Part shown: piece after piece, positions 1 to 7,713 of the stretch
How the letters are laid out: every line of letters starts with the position of its first letter
Numbering within the stretch: the first letter of the stretch is position 1
DNA from: Gracilibacter sp. BRH_c7a
GTDB lineage: Bacteria; Bacillota; Desulfitobacteriia; Desulfitobacteriales; Syntrophobotulaceae
Direction: 5' to 3'
Assembly (NCBI GenBank): GCA_001516055.1
Contig: LOEZ01000085.1
Span: forward strand, 1-46,013
Length of the DNA: 46,013 nt
Notes under the pieces: model-generated
What the model was told of the DNA's origin: nothing
Databases searched by the model: none
What the model saw: only the letters and a program-made list of their open reading frames with translations
Made by a program: the position numbers and the translations under genes

Positions 1-131
1 TGCGGCCAAAGATTGGCATTAATTTTTTCCCATGCCGCTTGATAATCAGCCGGCAGCTTTTTAGCTCGCGATTCAAAAGTTTTCAATTCTTTAGTCATAT
101 CGCTGCCTGTGATTTTTTCCCATAAATTCAT
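1..131 (-). CDS. DUF1048 domain protein, N-terminal part (gene runs off the window)
   Basis: Only the first 43 or so codons are in the window. The reading begins MNLWEKITGSDMTKELKTFE, the typical opening of the small DUF1048 proteins commonly found directly after a PadR regulator. The ATG (131-129 on the minus strand) shares one base with the TAA stop of the PadR gene (133-131), and AAAGGAG lies just upstream, so the two are almost certainly translationally coupled. Molecular function is unknown for the family. I recognise it from the N-terminal pattern and its partner; the C-terminus is not visible. Confidence 0.75.
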   Translation of the reverse strand, partial: MNLWEKITGSDMTKELKTFESRAKKLPADYQAAWEKINANLWP

Positions 132-463
132 TATTTTTTCTCCTTTAACTCGATAATTTTTGATGATACGAACTCCCATTTTTCCCAGAACTTCCGCAGC
201 TCCTCACGTCCCGCGTCGTTGAGTGCGAAAAACTTTCGCGGCGGCCCCATGTCAGAGGGCTTTTTAATGATCTCTACCAGCTTGTTTCGTTCAAGCCGGA
301 TCAGGATGGTATAAACCGTTCCATCCACAACATCTGTGAAGCCGAGGGCGTTCAGCCGCCGCGTGATTTCGTAGCCGTAGGTTTCTTTGCGGCTTATAAT
401 TTCAAGGACGCAGCCCTCAAGCACACCTTTGAGCATTTCCGTTAGGTTTTCCAGTGCAATCAC
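131..463 (-). CDS. PadR family transcriptional regulator
   Basis: A compact PadR-type winged-helix repressor of about 110 residues. It shows the family pattern: a start-proximal LKGVLEG, the recognition region YGYEITRRL, then GTVYTILIRLE and the wing with GPPRKFFAL. It probably represses its own operon together with the DUF1048 gene downstream, because a perfect palindrome lies between its promoter and the gene. The start is uncertain. GTG at 463 leaves no gap after the AAGGAG ribosome site, whereas CTG at 454 has an 8-base spacing and would give an N-terminus closer to the usual one. The ligand is unknown; members answer to phenolics, drugs or envelope stress. Confidence 0.88.
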   Translation of the reverse strand: MIALENLTEMLKGVLEGCVLEIISRKETYGYEITRRLNALGFTDVVDGTVYTILIRLERNKLVEIIKKPSDMGPPRKFFALNDAGREELRKFWEKWEFVSSKIIELKEKK

Positions 464-481
464 TCCTTGCTATTTTGTTTA

Positions 482-510
482 ACTAGTATTAAGTAATACT
501 TAATACTAGT
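482..510 (-). promoter_or_regulatory. Palindromic operator of the PadR-DUF1048 operon
   Basis: A perfect inverted repeat with two 12-bp arms (ACTAGTATTAAG and its complement CTTAATACTAGT) and a 5-bp centre. It lies between the predicted -10 element and the PadR start, where a bound dimer would block transcription. The palindrome is seen directly; binding by PadR is inferred from position. Confidence 0.6.
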
Positions 511-512
511 AT

Positions 513-541
513 ATAGTATCGCAGAGTAGTGCGACTGTCAA
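513..541 (-). promoter_or_regulatory. SigA-type promoter of the PadR-DUF1048 operon
   Basis: On the minus strand TTGACA (541-536) is followed after 17 bases by TACTAT (518-513). The -35 is consensus and the -10 matches 4 of 6. The 12-bp palindrome starts immediately downstream. Confidence 0.55.
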
Positions 542-782
542 TGGTTAATATAAGTATCTCACTTTTAAAGCTGGCTAATGTGAATTGCCCAAGCCCAACA
601 AACCTAATTCCTAAAAATTAGACGGTACGATAAATGTCCAAACAGTGCAAGAGACGAGGAGAAAATACTTCAATTGAAAGGCTGAGTACCTACTTCTATC
701 ATTATTGGTCTTGAAGCGAAATGATACAACCTAAATTTGCAGAAGGAACTTCACACACACACTCCTAAAGGATAGAATAAAA

Positions 783-881
783 ATGATGTATATCTCAAAG
801 GCGCTAATAACAGAGGATCGTGAGATTGAGAGATATTCGAAAGAAGAACTGATTGATGCCCATGAGATGGAAACACCTTAG
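783..881 (+). CDS. Possible 32-residue small ORF
   Basis: A short reading frame beginning MMYISKALITEDREIERY, preceded by AAAGGA at a plausible ribosome-site distance and ending three bases before the end of the minus-strand kinase gene. I recognise no family. It may be a real small protein, a fragment of a lost gene, or chance. The 541-783 stretch upstream shows nothing I can name. Confidence 0.2.
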   Translation: MMYISKALITEDREIERYSKEELIDAHEMETP

Positions 882-883
882 GC

Positions 884-2197
884 TTACATATATTTTGTGG
901 AGTTAATATTCATTATTATATCTACTTCAAATTCATTTTTAGTATTTCTTATATCCAAATTTCCTTTATACTTCTTAACTGTTTCTCTGATGCTTGAAAT
1001 CCCAATTCCATGTGAAGATTCATTTTTTGTTGATTGCATCGTTTCACCATTTTTTATTATATTGCCATTAAAACTATTTATTATTTTAAAAACCAGATGT
1101 GAGTTTACCATTTGAGATGCAATGCTTATATATTTTCTATTTCCATCATCAAGTCTATCACAGGCTTCAATCGCATTTTCAAGACAATTGCCTAGTACGA
1201 CACACAAGTCAAGTGGATTTATGTTAATGTCTTCAGGGATATTGAGATTAGTTCTAAAATCAATGTCTTTATTGGCTGCAATACTGAAATAGTATTTCAA
1301 TATTGAATCTGCAGTAAAGTTATGGCACAAGGTCGGCGTGGTCTTCGAAAGTTCGTTCTGGTTAAATTGTTCAATGTATTCTAGAGCTTGCTCATGTTTT
1401 TTTTCATTAAGCATAGATTTCATTGCAGAAAAATGATGCCTTACGTCGTGTTTCAGAGCATAAAGCTGTTCAAGAGACTCATTCAATCTTTTGTAGTTTT
1501 GGCGTTGGGATTCAACTTGATTTTCAATAATTTTATAATTATATTGAAGCGCTGCCATTTGAGACGCTGATGATATTCCTTCAAACACAAGAAAGTATCC
1601 TAAAACTATAAGCACGATAAATACAACCATTTCATAGAAGGGATCAAAATACCTGAAATGTGGAAAAGTTGTCGGATAGTCGTTAATCAGCACCAAATAT
1701 GCTGTCAGAGGATATAAGGACATAAAATTGATTGTTTTATCAGGAACTAATTCCAGTGTCTTTTTATATGGAGTTTTCAATTTATAATGGATCGCTGCCA
1801 AGGCTAAAAGCTGAAGAAATAATCTGAAGCCATTGATAATGTGATCATGATAATTTGCATCAATAGTCCCAGTAAATAATCTCATGGTTATAACGGCAAC
1901 ATAAAGAGATACTGTGCTGAGAATGCAGATGCTTAACATGGTAAATATCTTTTTTTGAATGGATTCTTTAAATACCAGGTGTACATAAATGACATATAAA
2001 AAAGCCGCGGAAAAAACAACATACTTAACGATAGTCAGGTTGGGTATATATTTCATCGATGGAATGATGATACCAAGCACAAATAATGTATTTAAGATAA
2101 AAGCTGCAATACAGTAAGGAATTGATTTCCTTCTTGAAAGTAACGCATGAGTAGTTAAAATGTTAAAAATAGCTGTAAAAAACCCATATATCAACAT
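884..2197 (-). CDS. AgrC-like sensor histidine kinase (GHKL type)
   Basis: Six or seven hydrophobic helices fill residues 1 to about 210. A linker follows, then the cytoplasmic kinase: the phospho-acceptor region KHDVRHHF (His about 250), the N box GNCLENAIEAC, and a G box SHGIGISSI near the C-terminus. This is the architecture of AgrC/ComD/CitA-like GHKL kinases that sense peptides or membrane signals. The gene follows the LytTR response regulator by 31 bases on the same strand, so they form one operon. No agrB or agrD gene is visible nearby, so the signal is unknown. Confidence 0.9.
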   Translation of the reverse strand: MLIYGFFTAIFNILTTHALLSRRKSIPYCIAAFILNTLFVLGIIIPSMKYIPNLTIVKYVVFSAAFLYVIYVHLVFKESIQKKIFTMLSICILSTVSLYVAVITMRLFTGTIDANYHDHIINGFRLFLQLLALAAIHYKLKTPYKKTLELVPDKTINFMSLYPLTAYLVLINDYPTTFPHFRYFDPFYEMVVFIVLIVLGYFLVFEGISSASQMAALQYNYKIIENQVESQRQNYKRLNESLEQLYALKHDVRHHFSAMKSMLNEKKHEQALEYIEQFNQNELSKTTPTLCHNFTADSILKYYFSIAANKDIDFRTNLNIPEDININPLDLCVVLGNCLENAIEACDRLDDGNRKYISIASQMVNSHLVFKIINSFNGNIIKNGETMQSTKNESSHGIGISSIRETVKKYKGNLDIRNTKNEFEVDIIMNINSTKYM

Positions 2198-2228
2198 ATC
2201 GTAGTACCTTTCAAAATTAATATCAGGA

Positions 2229-2960
2229 TTACTTCAAATTTGCTTTATCCATTACATAATCATAAAATACTTTCTTAACACTCGCATAAGTTCTTTGTGT
2301 TATTGGAATTTGTTTGCCGTTACTGAGTTTAAAAGTATAATCCTCAACACTGGAAATAAAATCCATATTCACAAGAAAACTTTTATGACAGCGTAAAAAA
2401 CGTTTGGCATTCATTTGAACTTGGATATCATCCAGTTTAGATTTAGTTGAAAAAATTCCATGATCAATTGTATTAATATTTACTGTTTTGGCCCTGCTTT
2501 CAATAAATAATATCTCTTTGTAAAATATCGTTTGGATATTAGAGCCGATTTTTATAGCAAGGCTCTTTTGTTTTTCCTCGCTAATATCTTTTACCGCTTT
2601 CTTAACTACAGGATTGAATATAGCTTTCGTAATGGGTTTGACTAAATAATTGAATGGGAATACTTTGAAGCTTTCCAAAGAATGTTCGGTACTTGAGGTT
2701 GTAAATATTATTTTGCAGTCAGAATCATATTTCCGAATTTGTTCTGCACTTTTTAGACCGTTGATACCACTCATATAAATATCAAGAAAAACAATATCAA
2801 AAGCTGCCTTTTCATGAACAAAGTAATGAAGTAACTTTTCTCCGTTTTCGAACTTGATAATATTTATGTCATGATCTTCTTCGATACAAAAACTCCTTGT
2901 CAATTTTTCCATTTGCATTCTATCCGAATGCAAATCATCACATATAGCAATATTTAGCAT
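2229..2960 (-). CDS. LytTR-family response regulator (AgrA-like)
   Basis: An N-terminal receiver (about residues 1-125) carries the acidic pair D8-D9, the phospho-acceptor D60 in the VFLDIYM strand, and the lysine in YLVKPI. A LytTR DNA-binding domain occupies about residues 140-238, with the family signatures FIESRAKTV and RCHKSFLVN. It is the cognate regulator of the GHKL kinase encoded immediately downstream. The flagellin gene is transcribed divergently from the other side of a 255-bp intergenic region, so flagellin is a possible target; this is inference. LytTR proteins bind direct repeats, which I could not identify with confidence here. Confidence 0.92.
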   Translation of the reverse strand: MLNIAICDDLHSDRMQMEKLTRSFCIEEDHDINIIKFENGEKLLHYFVHEKAAFDIVFLDIYMSGINGLKSAEQIRKYDSDCKIIFTTSSTEHSLESFKVFPFNYLVKPITKAIFNPVVKKAVKDISEEKQKSLAIKIGSNIQTIFYKEILFIESRAKTVNINTIDHGIFSTKSKLDDIQVQMNAKRFLRCHKSFLVNMDFISSVEDYTFKLSNGKQIPITQRTYASVKKVFYDYVMDKANLK

Positions 2961-3044
2961 TTATATCACCAACTTAATTTTATTCTTCAATATAAATATC
3001 GGAAATATTTTGACATTGCATTATGCTTATTTGTCTAAAACACG

Positions 3045-3071
3045 TAAAAAAATCGTCATTTTTGCTCATAG
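3045..3071 (+). promoter_or_regulatory. Candidate sigma-28 (SigD) promoter for flagellin
   Basis: TAAA at 3045-3048 is followed after 15 bases by GCTCATAG (3064-3071), which matches 5 of 8 positions of the SigD -10 element. It lies about 145 bases before the flagellin ATG. The match is partial and the region is A/T-rich, so it is only a candidate. Confidence 0.25.
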
Positions 3072-3215
3072 AGCTGTTGCTTTTACCCAACCTGTATTTA
3101 TATTCTTACTATAATTATATAATATTTCATAGAAAATATATTTTGGTACATAATTGTGGAATTCAACCGGGATTGTGCATGGATGCAGAGAGATGGTATT
3201 CAGGGAGGAATAGAT

Positions 3216-4865
3216 ATGATAATCAATCATAACCTGTCTTCATTAAATGCTTGTCGTGTAATGGCTTTTAATAATTCTGCGGCTTCGAGATCACTTGAAA
3301 AATTGTCATCGGGCTTAAGAATTAACAAAGCTGGCGATGATGCAGCGGGATTAGCGGTTAGTGAAAAGATGAGAGGGCAGATAAGAGGGCTGAATCAAGC
3401 TTCAAGAAATGCTCAAGACGCAATTTCATTAGTGCAAACAGCAGAAGGCGCCTTGAATGAAACATCCGGCATTTTGCGGCGTATGCGTGAGCTGGCTGTT
3501 CAAGCTGCCAATGATACCAATACGGCTGCTGACCGGCAAAATATCCAGAGCGAAATGACGCAGCTTGAGACTGAGATTGACAGAATTAGCACCAATACTC
3601 AGTTCAATACTATAAAACTGCTTGACGGTTCCCAGCGTGTTCCAGGTGCTTCAGTTGTTTCCGGTTCCAGTGGCGGCGGAGAAGCATTGCCGACAATTCT
3701 GCAAGCGGCGAATCCATTTTACTCGAGCGGGTCACCTGCAACTGGTACGGTTAATTTGGTGCTTTTGGCAAACTCCAGCGGTGTGGATTACGGCATTCCA
3801 CTCGGTGATAATATTGTAATTTCCGGTAAAAAAAATGGAGTAGCCCTTCCGAGCATTGCGGTGCCGACTGGTTCCCAAGCATTTATGACAGATTCGTCGC
3901 TAAACGATGGCTCTGGAGCACTGAATATAAATCTTTCAAACACTGAGACTTTGACTTTTGAGTACGATGGATCGAGTTATACGGTAAATTTACCGACAGA
4001 AGTAATGGGTACTGATCTACTTACAGTAGCTCAAGATATCGCATCTGAAATGAATGGTGCCATTGGCTTGCTAGATATTATGGGTGCTTCACCGGGATCA
4101 CCTGCAACTAGGAGCTTATTACTTTACGCTGATAGCGGCAAGAGTGTCATTCTTACATCAAGTACAAATGCAGCACTCAATGCTTCCATCGCAGCCGGGA
4201 ATTCCGTTAATTGGAGTGATAATAGAAAAGAAGTAGATGACTTGCTAAATGCTATCAGCACAATGACTGGAGGCACAGCCATCATCAATGCTGGGGGATA
4301 CATTGAAATCACCGGCCAACCTGGAGCAGCCAACGCATTGAGTGACTTTTCCCTGAGTGTAGCAGGTGCTGCAGCATTTAATGCCGATTTCGCTTCTTTT
4401 ACCGAAATTCAGGCCGCGACAGATGATGGCGGTGGTGGCAGTAGTGGAGACAGCAGCAGTGGCGGCGAAGTCGGCGGAATCAATATTAAGATCGGGGCCA
4501 ATGACGGTCAGAGCATGCTTATTGATATCGAAGATATGGGATCGCAGGCACTTGGTATCAATGGTATACAAGTCTCTACGCAAACACAGGCCAACGCCGC
4601 TATAGAATCGATTGATACTGCTATTGAGAAGGTTTCGGATGAACGTGCCAAACTTGGATCATTCCAAAACCGTCTCGAACATACTGCCAATAATTTACAA
4701 GCATCGTCAGAAAACCTGACTTCTGCAGAATCTCGTATCAGAGATGCTGACATGGCTAGGGAGATGATGCAGTTTACAAGGACTACTATTTTAAGTCAGG
4801 TTTCACAGGCAGTACTTGTTCAAAGCAATCAACTACCCCAGATTGTGCTGCGATTATTGGGATAG
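3216..4865 (+). CDS. Flagellin
   Basis: The filament subunit, 549 residues. The conserved D0/D1 N-terminus starts [20 protein letters not shown] and contains [21 protein letters not shown]. The C-terminal D1/D0 region contains [12 protein letters not shown] and ends in the usual [11 protein letters not shown] type tail. The middle (about residues 140-430) is a long variable surface domain ending in a Gly/Ser-rich stretch. ATG at 3216 is preferred over an in-frame ATG at 3156 because it gives the canonical N-terminus and has AGGGAGG seven bases upstream. That leader resembles the CsrA-bound hag leader of Bacillus, but this is only a resemblance. No other flagellar gene is in the window. Confidence 0.95.
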   Translation: MIINHNLSSLNACRVMAFNNSAASRSLEKLSSGLRINKAGDDAAGLAVSEKMRGQIRGLNQASRNAQDAISLVQTAEGALNETSGILRRMRELAVQAANDTNTAADRQNIQSEMTQLETEIDRISTNTQFNTIKLLDGSQRVPGASVVSGSSGGGEALPTILQAANPFYSSGSPATGTVNLVLLANSSGVDYGIPLGDNIVISGKKNGVALPSIAVPTGSQAFMTDSSLNDGSGALNINLSNTETLTFEYDGSSYTVNLPTEVMGTDLLTVAQDIASEMNGAIGLLDIMGASPGSPATRSLLLYADSGKSVILTSSTNAALNASIAAGNSVNWSDNRKEVDDLLNAISTMTGGTAIINAGGYIEITGQPGAANALSDFSLSVAGAAAFNADFASFTEIQAATDDGGGGSSGDSSSGGEVGGINIKIGANDGQSMLIDIEDMGSQALGINGIQVSTQTQANAAIESIDTAIEKVSDERAKLGSFQNRLEHTANNLQASSENLTSAESRIRDADMAREMMQFTRTTILSQVSQAVLVQSNQLPQIVLRLLG

Positions 4866-4925
4866 CGTTGATGAAATAGTCATATATAGATATAATATGA
4901 CTATGCATTTCTGGAGTCAGGCAGT

Positions 4926-5066
4926 ATACCGAGATATCCAATCTTGAAAAAGCAGGGTTATCGAGTATTGATTGTAAATCATCTTGTATTTTATAAATTT
5001 AGTAAGGAAAAGAAGACGGTTATGATCTACGCCACTGTAGATACAAGAAGAGAATACCTTAATTAA
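4926..5066 (+). pseudogene. Relic of a RelE/ParE-type toxin (C-terminal part)
   Basis: The frame contains PRYPILKKQGYRVLIVNHLV followed by FYKF, a charged turn, TVMIYATVDTRREYL and a stop. This is the C-terminal half of a RelE/ParE-superfamily mRNA-cleaving or gyrase-targeting toxin. No start codon or N-terminal half is present in frame and no antitoxin gene precedes it. It is read as a decayed fragment. The recognition rests on the characteristic GYR-LIV-HLVFY pattern. Confidence 0.55.
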
Positions 5067-5083
5067 ATATGAAATTAAACTAC

Positions 5084-5124
5084 TGCCGCCAAAGTCCCAC
5101 CAGCTTCGGTCGGCATCTTTTTTT
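5084..5124 (+). terminator. Candidate rho-independent terminator downstream of flagellin
   Basis: TGCCG...CGGCA ends a slightly bulged stem (5084-5114), followed by TCTTTTTTT. A nearer perfect 9-bp stem (4877-4885 with 4895-4903) lacks a T-run and is less likely to be the terminator. Confidence 0.4.
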
Positions 5125-5126
5125 GT

Positions 5127-5441
5127 CTCCTCAACGCATACAGAAACGGTTTGCCAGTTGAAAAGAGCATAAACCTTGATAGATAAGGGTTATGATGAGC
5201 TCCAGTGACAAAGTGACCCTTGAGGAGATAAAATAGATGACATTAGAAATAGGTGCACCTTATAAAAAACATAAAAAGTGGCCTTATGCAGGTCAATAGC
5301 TTATGTAGGCCCCTCTTCCAATCATGAAGGGTTGCATTTTAAGGCTGCTCAAGAAATGGTCAGTGCAATTTCAAGTATAATCTTCATTGGCAGCATCACA
5401 AATTAAGAGAATAGACAAAGTTATAAAGAAGGTAAATAACA
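5127..5441 (+). other. Non-coding or decayed stretch
   Basis: Frames on both strands are broken by stops within a few dozen codons and I recognise no conserved product. The stretch sits between two gene relics and looks like leftover sequence. Confidence 0.4.
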
Positions 5442-5696
5442 ATGGCATTTTATGAATTGACAAAAGAGGAAAGAAAACAAAAGTACATAGATATACAAGA
5501 CAATATTTGCATAGCAAAGCAGAATTAAGTGTTAAGTGAAATCAAGCCATTGTTTGATCATCAGGATACCTATTTGAGAAAAGCTGCTTATTTGGCTGTT
5601 GGGAAAATATGTAATGCTAACATAGTATCATCAAATCTAGAAACACGCAGGCTGGCCTGTCACTGTTATTATAATTTGAAAAAATATAACGTGTAA
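5442..5696 (+). pseudogene. Relic of a HEAT-repeat / DNA-alkylation-repair-like protein
   Basis: The frame opens MAFYELTKEERKQKYIDI, as in small HEAT-repeat proteins related to AlkD. It is interrupted by an in-frame TAA after codon 28, then resumes in the same frame with HQDTYLRKAAYLAVGKI, a typical HEAT helix pair, before losing similarity. Family members are usually more than 200 residues, so this is an inactivated, deleted copy. A real upstream start is suggested by GAAGG before the ATG. The alternative is an unrelated short ORF, but two consecutive family-like segments in one frame argue against this. Confidence 0.5.
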
Positions 5697-5808
5697 AAGA
5701 CGTGCTAATTCATGTATTGGGACAGATAAGCTATAAAAAGGGCTGTTTGTTTTATGTGGCTTATCAGGTTGAATCATGGGAAAACAGAGGTACTCAAAAT
5801 TAAAGTGA

Positions 5809-5838
5809 AGCAAAAGGGACAGTTCTTTTTGCTTTTTT
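5809..5838 (+). terminator. Possible terminator-like hairpin
   Basis: AGCAAAAG pairs with CTTTTTGCT (one bulge), followed by a T-run. It could end whatever was once transcribed through the relic region, upstream of the DUF4405 gene. Confidence 0.35.
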
Positions 5839-5970
5839 GTGTGAAAAAATGGGTTATTTACCTTCCTTAAAATTAAGATTAACTTAAGGTTGGCTATATG
5901 GTGACTTAAGGAGGATGATTTAAAGTGAATGAAGGATAGCAAGAAATGATATATGGAGGAAATACTATTC

Positions 5971-6858
5971 ATGAAAAAAATAAATTATCTGAAAATGCTA
6001 TTAGATATAGCAATGGCTGTAGTCTTTGTATTCCTGTTTAATAAAAGATTATTTACAGGGCTTAGTTTCCATGAAATCGCAGGTTTGGCAGTAAGCATTG
6101 TCTTTATAGTTCATATTTTGCTTAACTGGAAATGGGTGAAGGCGGTTACCCTGAAGATATTCTCAAAAATATCAATTAAATCAAGAATAGGATACATGAT
6201 AGACGTGCTTCTGCTATTCAGTATGGGCTTTATAATTTATAGCGGACTTGCTATTTCAACCGTTGTACCACTGCATATCAATGTGAGTGATCCTCAACAG
6301 TTTTATAAGCTGCATGTGGCCGTATCCTATATTTCCCTCTTATTACTGGGGGTTCATGTCGGTTTGCACTGGAACTGGGCAATGTCAGTATTTAATAAAA
6401 TATTCCATATACCTCAAAACTCGATATTGAAATATGCAGCCATAAGCATGGTAGTGCTTGTTTTGATCTATGGATGCTATACTGTATATACGATAGATTT
6501 TTTTACCAGGGCAACTTCTTTTACCGTAAGCAATGAGGAAAGACAGGCACTGGAACTTAAGAAAAGTATGATGGATTCTCAAGCGATAGATCTGGCAGAG
6601 GGTTCGAATGGTAAACGGATCATTATTATAGATGGAGAGCAATATCCCGACGCTGTATCCGGAAAGGCTGCAGAAGGCACAAAACGAAAGCCTGTTAAAA
6701 TTATTGAAGAAAATGGATTAGTGAGTATAGAGAGAAATGTCGTCAAGACAGTATCGGATTTTCTGGCGATTATAGCTGTATTTGCAATTATAACGTATTA
6801 TATGGAGAAGATTCTAAAAAGAAGAAAAACAAACGTAACCGAGGAACCGGTGATATAA
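5971..6858 (+). CDS. DUF4405 family membrane protein (cytochrome b-like)
   Basis: A 295-residue integral membrane protein with about five helices in residues 8-165 and a sixth near 255-275. Histidines sit in or next to helices (H34, H48, H115, H129, H133), the pattern of DUF4405 proteins, which resemble b-type cytochrome four-helix bundles. Haem binding is therefore plausible but not shown. A soluble segment of about 85 residues (about 165-250) precedes the last helix. The start at 5971 is chosen because GGAGGA lies 10 bases before it; an ATG at 5953 has no room for a ribosome site. It lies 124 bases before a two-component pair and may be a sensory or electron-transfer partner. Confidence 0.75.
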   Translation: MKKINYLKMLLDIAMAVVFVFLFNKRLFTGLSFHEIAGLAVSIVFIVHILLNWKWVKAVTLKIFSKISIKSRIGYMIDVLLLFSMGFIIYSGLAISTVVPLHINVSDPQQFYKLHVAVSYISLLLLGVHVGLHWNWAMSVFNKIFHIPQNSILKYAAISMVVLVLIYGCYTVYTIDFFTRATSFTVSNEERQALELKKSMMDSQAIDLAEGSNGKRIIIIDGEQYPDAVSGKAAEGTKRKPVKIIEENGLVSIERNVVKTVSDFLAIIAVFAIITYYMEKILKRRKTNVTEEPVI

Positions 6859-6982
6859 TATTACCGGTGCGTGAATCTTATCCTTTGTGGCTAAAATAAT
6901 ATTTGGAAGAAAATATCTGACTCCAGGGGACACAACGAATGTCCCCTTTGGAATATTATCTGGAGATAGGTGAATTGTTGAT

Positions 6983-7711
6983 ATGGTGAATGTTAATTTC
7001 AGCAACAGTAAAATATTAATCATTGACGATGAAGAAGATTTGTTGAATCTTTTAGAAACGTATCTTCAAAAAGAGGGTTTTAACAATATTTTAAAATCTT
7101 CTTCAGGTTTAGATGGTATAAATACCTGTTCAAGGGAAAATCCCGATATTATTATTTTAGACGTAATGCTGCCCGATATCGATGGATTTGAGGTTTGCAG
7201 TCGTTTAAGAAAATTCACATATGTCCCCATCCTGTTTTTGTCTGCGAAGGAAGAGGAGGTAGATAAACTTTTGGGACTGGGGATAGGCGGAGATGACTAT
7301 ATCACAAAGCCGTTTAGTCTCAAGGAAGTAGCGTTTAGGATTAAAGCCCAGCTCAGAAGAAAATATTACCTTGATAATGAGCCAAAGAATGATGACCCAA
7401 AAAGTGCATACGAATTTGGCGATATCATCATCGACGAATGCAAGTCACTGGTGCTGAAAAATGGCGCTGAAGTTGAATTGACGGCTAAGGAGTTTCAACT
7501 TCTTCTATACCTTGCCAAGAACCCCAACCATATTCTGAGCAAGAGAAAACTCTATGAAGCCATATGGGGTGAAGAGTATATGGGTGATGATAATACAATA
7601 ATGGTTCATATCCGGCATCTTAGGGAAAAACTTGAGGATGATCCGGGGATTCCCCAATATCTGGTTACAGTAAAGGGACTGGGTTATAAGCTGGTTGTAA
7701 AGGAGAGCTAA
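6983..7711 (+). CDS. OmpR/PhoB-family response regulator
   Basis: The receiver domain (about residues 9-125) has the acidic pair in IIDDEED, the phospho-acceptor D60 in IILDVMLP and the lysine in YITKPF. The C-terminal winged helix (about 145-240) contains ELTAKEFQLLLYLAKN and the recognition helix region TIMVHIRHLREKLE, ending VKGLGYKLV. It is followed after two bases by its kinase. The DNA target is unknown; the DUF4405 gene upstream is a candidate. Confidence 0.95.
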   Translation: MVNVNFSNSKILIIDDEEDLLNLLETYLQKEGFNNILKSSSGLDGINTCSRENPDIIILDVMLPDIDGFEVCSRLRKFTYVPILFLSAKEEEVDKLLGLGIGGDDYITKPFSLKEVAFRIKAQLRRKYYLDNEPKNDDPKSAYEFGDIIIDECKSLVLKNGAEVELTAKEFQLLLYLAKNPNHILSKRKLYEAIWGEEYMGDDNTIMVHIRHLREKLEDDPGIPQYLVTVKGLGYKLVVKES

Positions 7712-7713
7712 AG

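Noticed and set aside
3156-3215. A 20-residue extension of flagellin from ATG 3156
   Set aside because: The true D0 N-terminus begins at 3216 with a ribosome site seven bases upstream; the extension has no flagellin similarity.
4245-4753. Long minus-strand open frames inside flagellin
   Set aside because: They are antisense shadows of the repetitive Ala/Ser/Gly codons and show no family pattern or ribosome site.
4877-4903. 9-bp perfect stem directly after flagellin as the terminator
   Set aside because: The stem is A/T-rich and no T-run follows; the hairpin at 5084-5124 fits better.
6926-6946. GGGGACA/TGTCCCC hairpin as a terminator after the DUF4405 gene
   Set aside because: The 7-bp stem is perfect but only TTT follows before GG; it may be an operator for the next response regulator, so no call was made.
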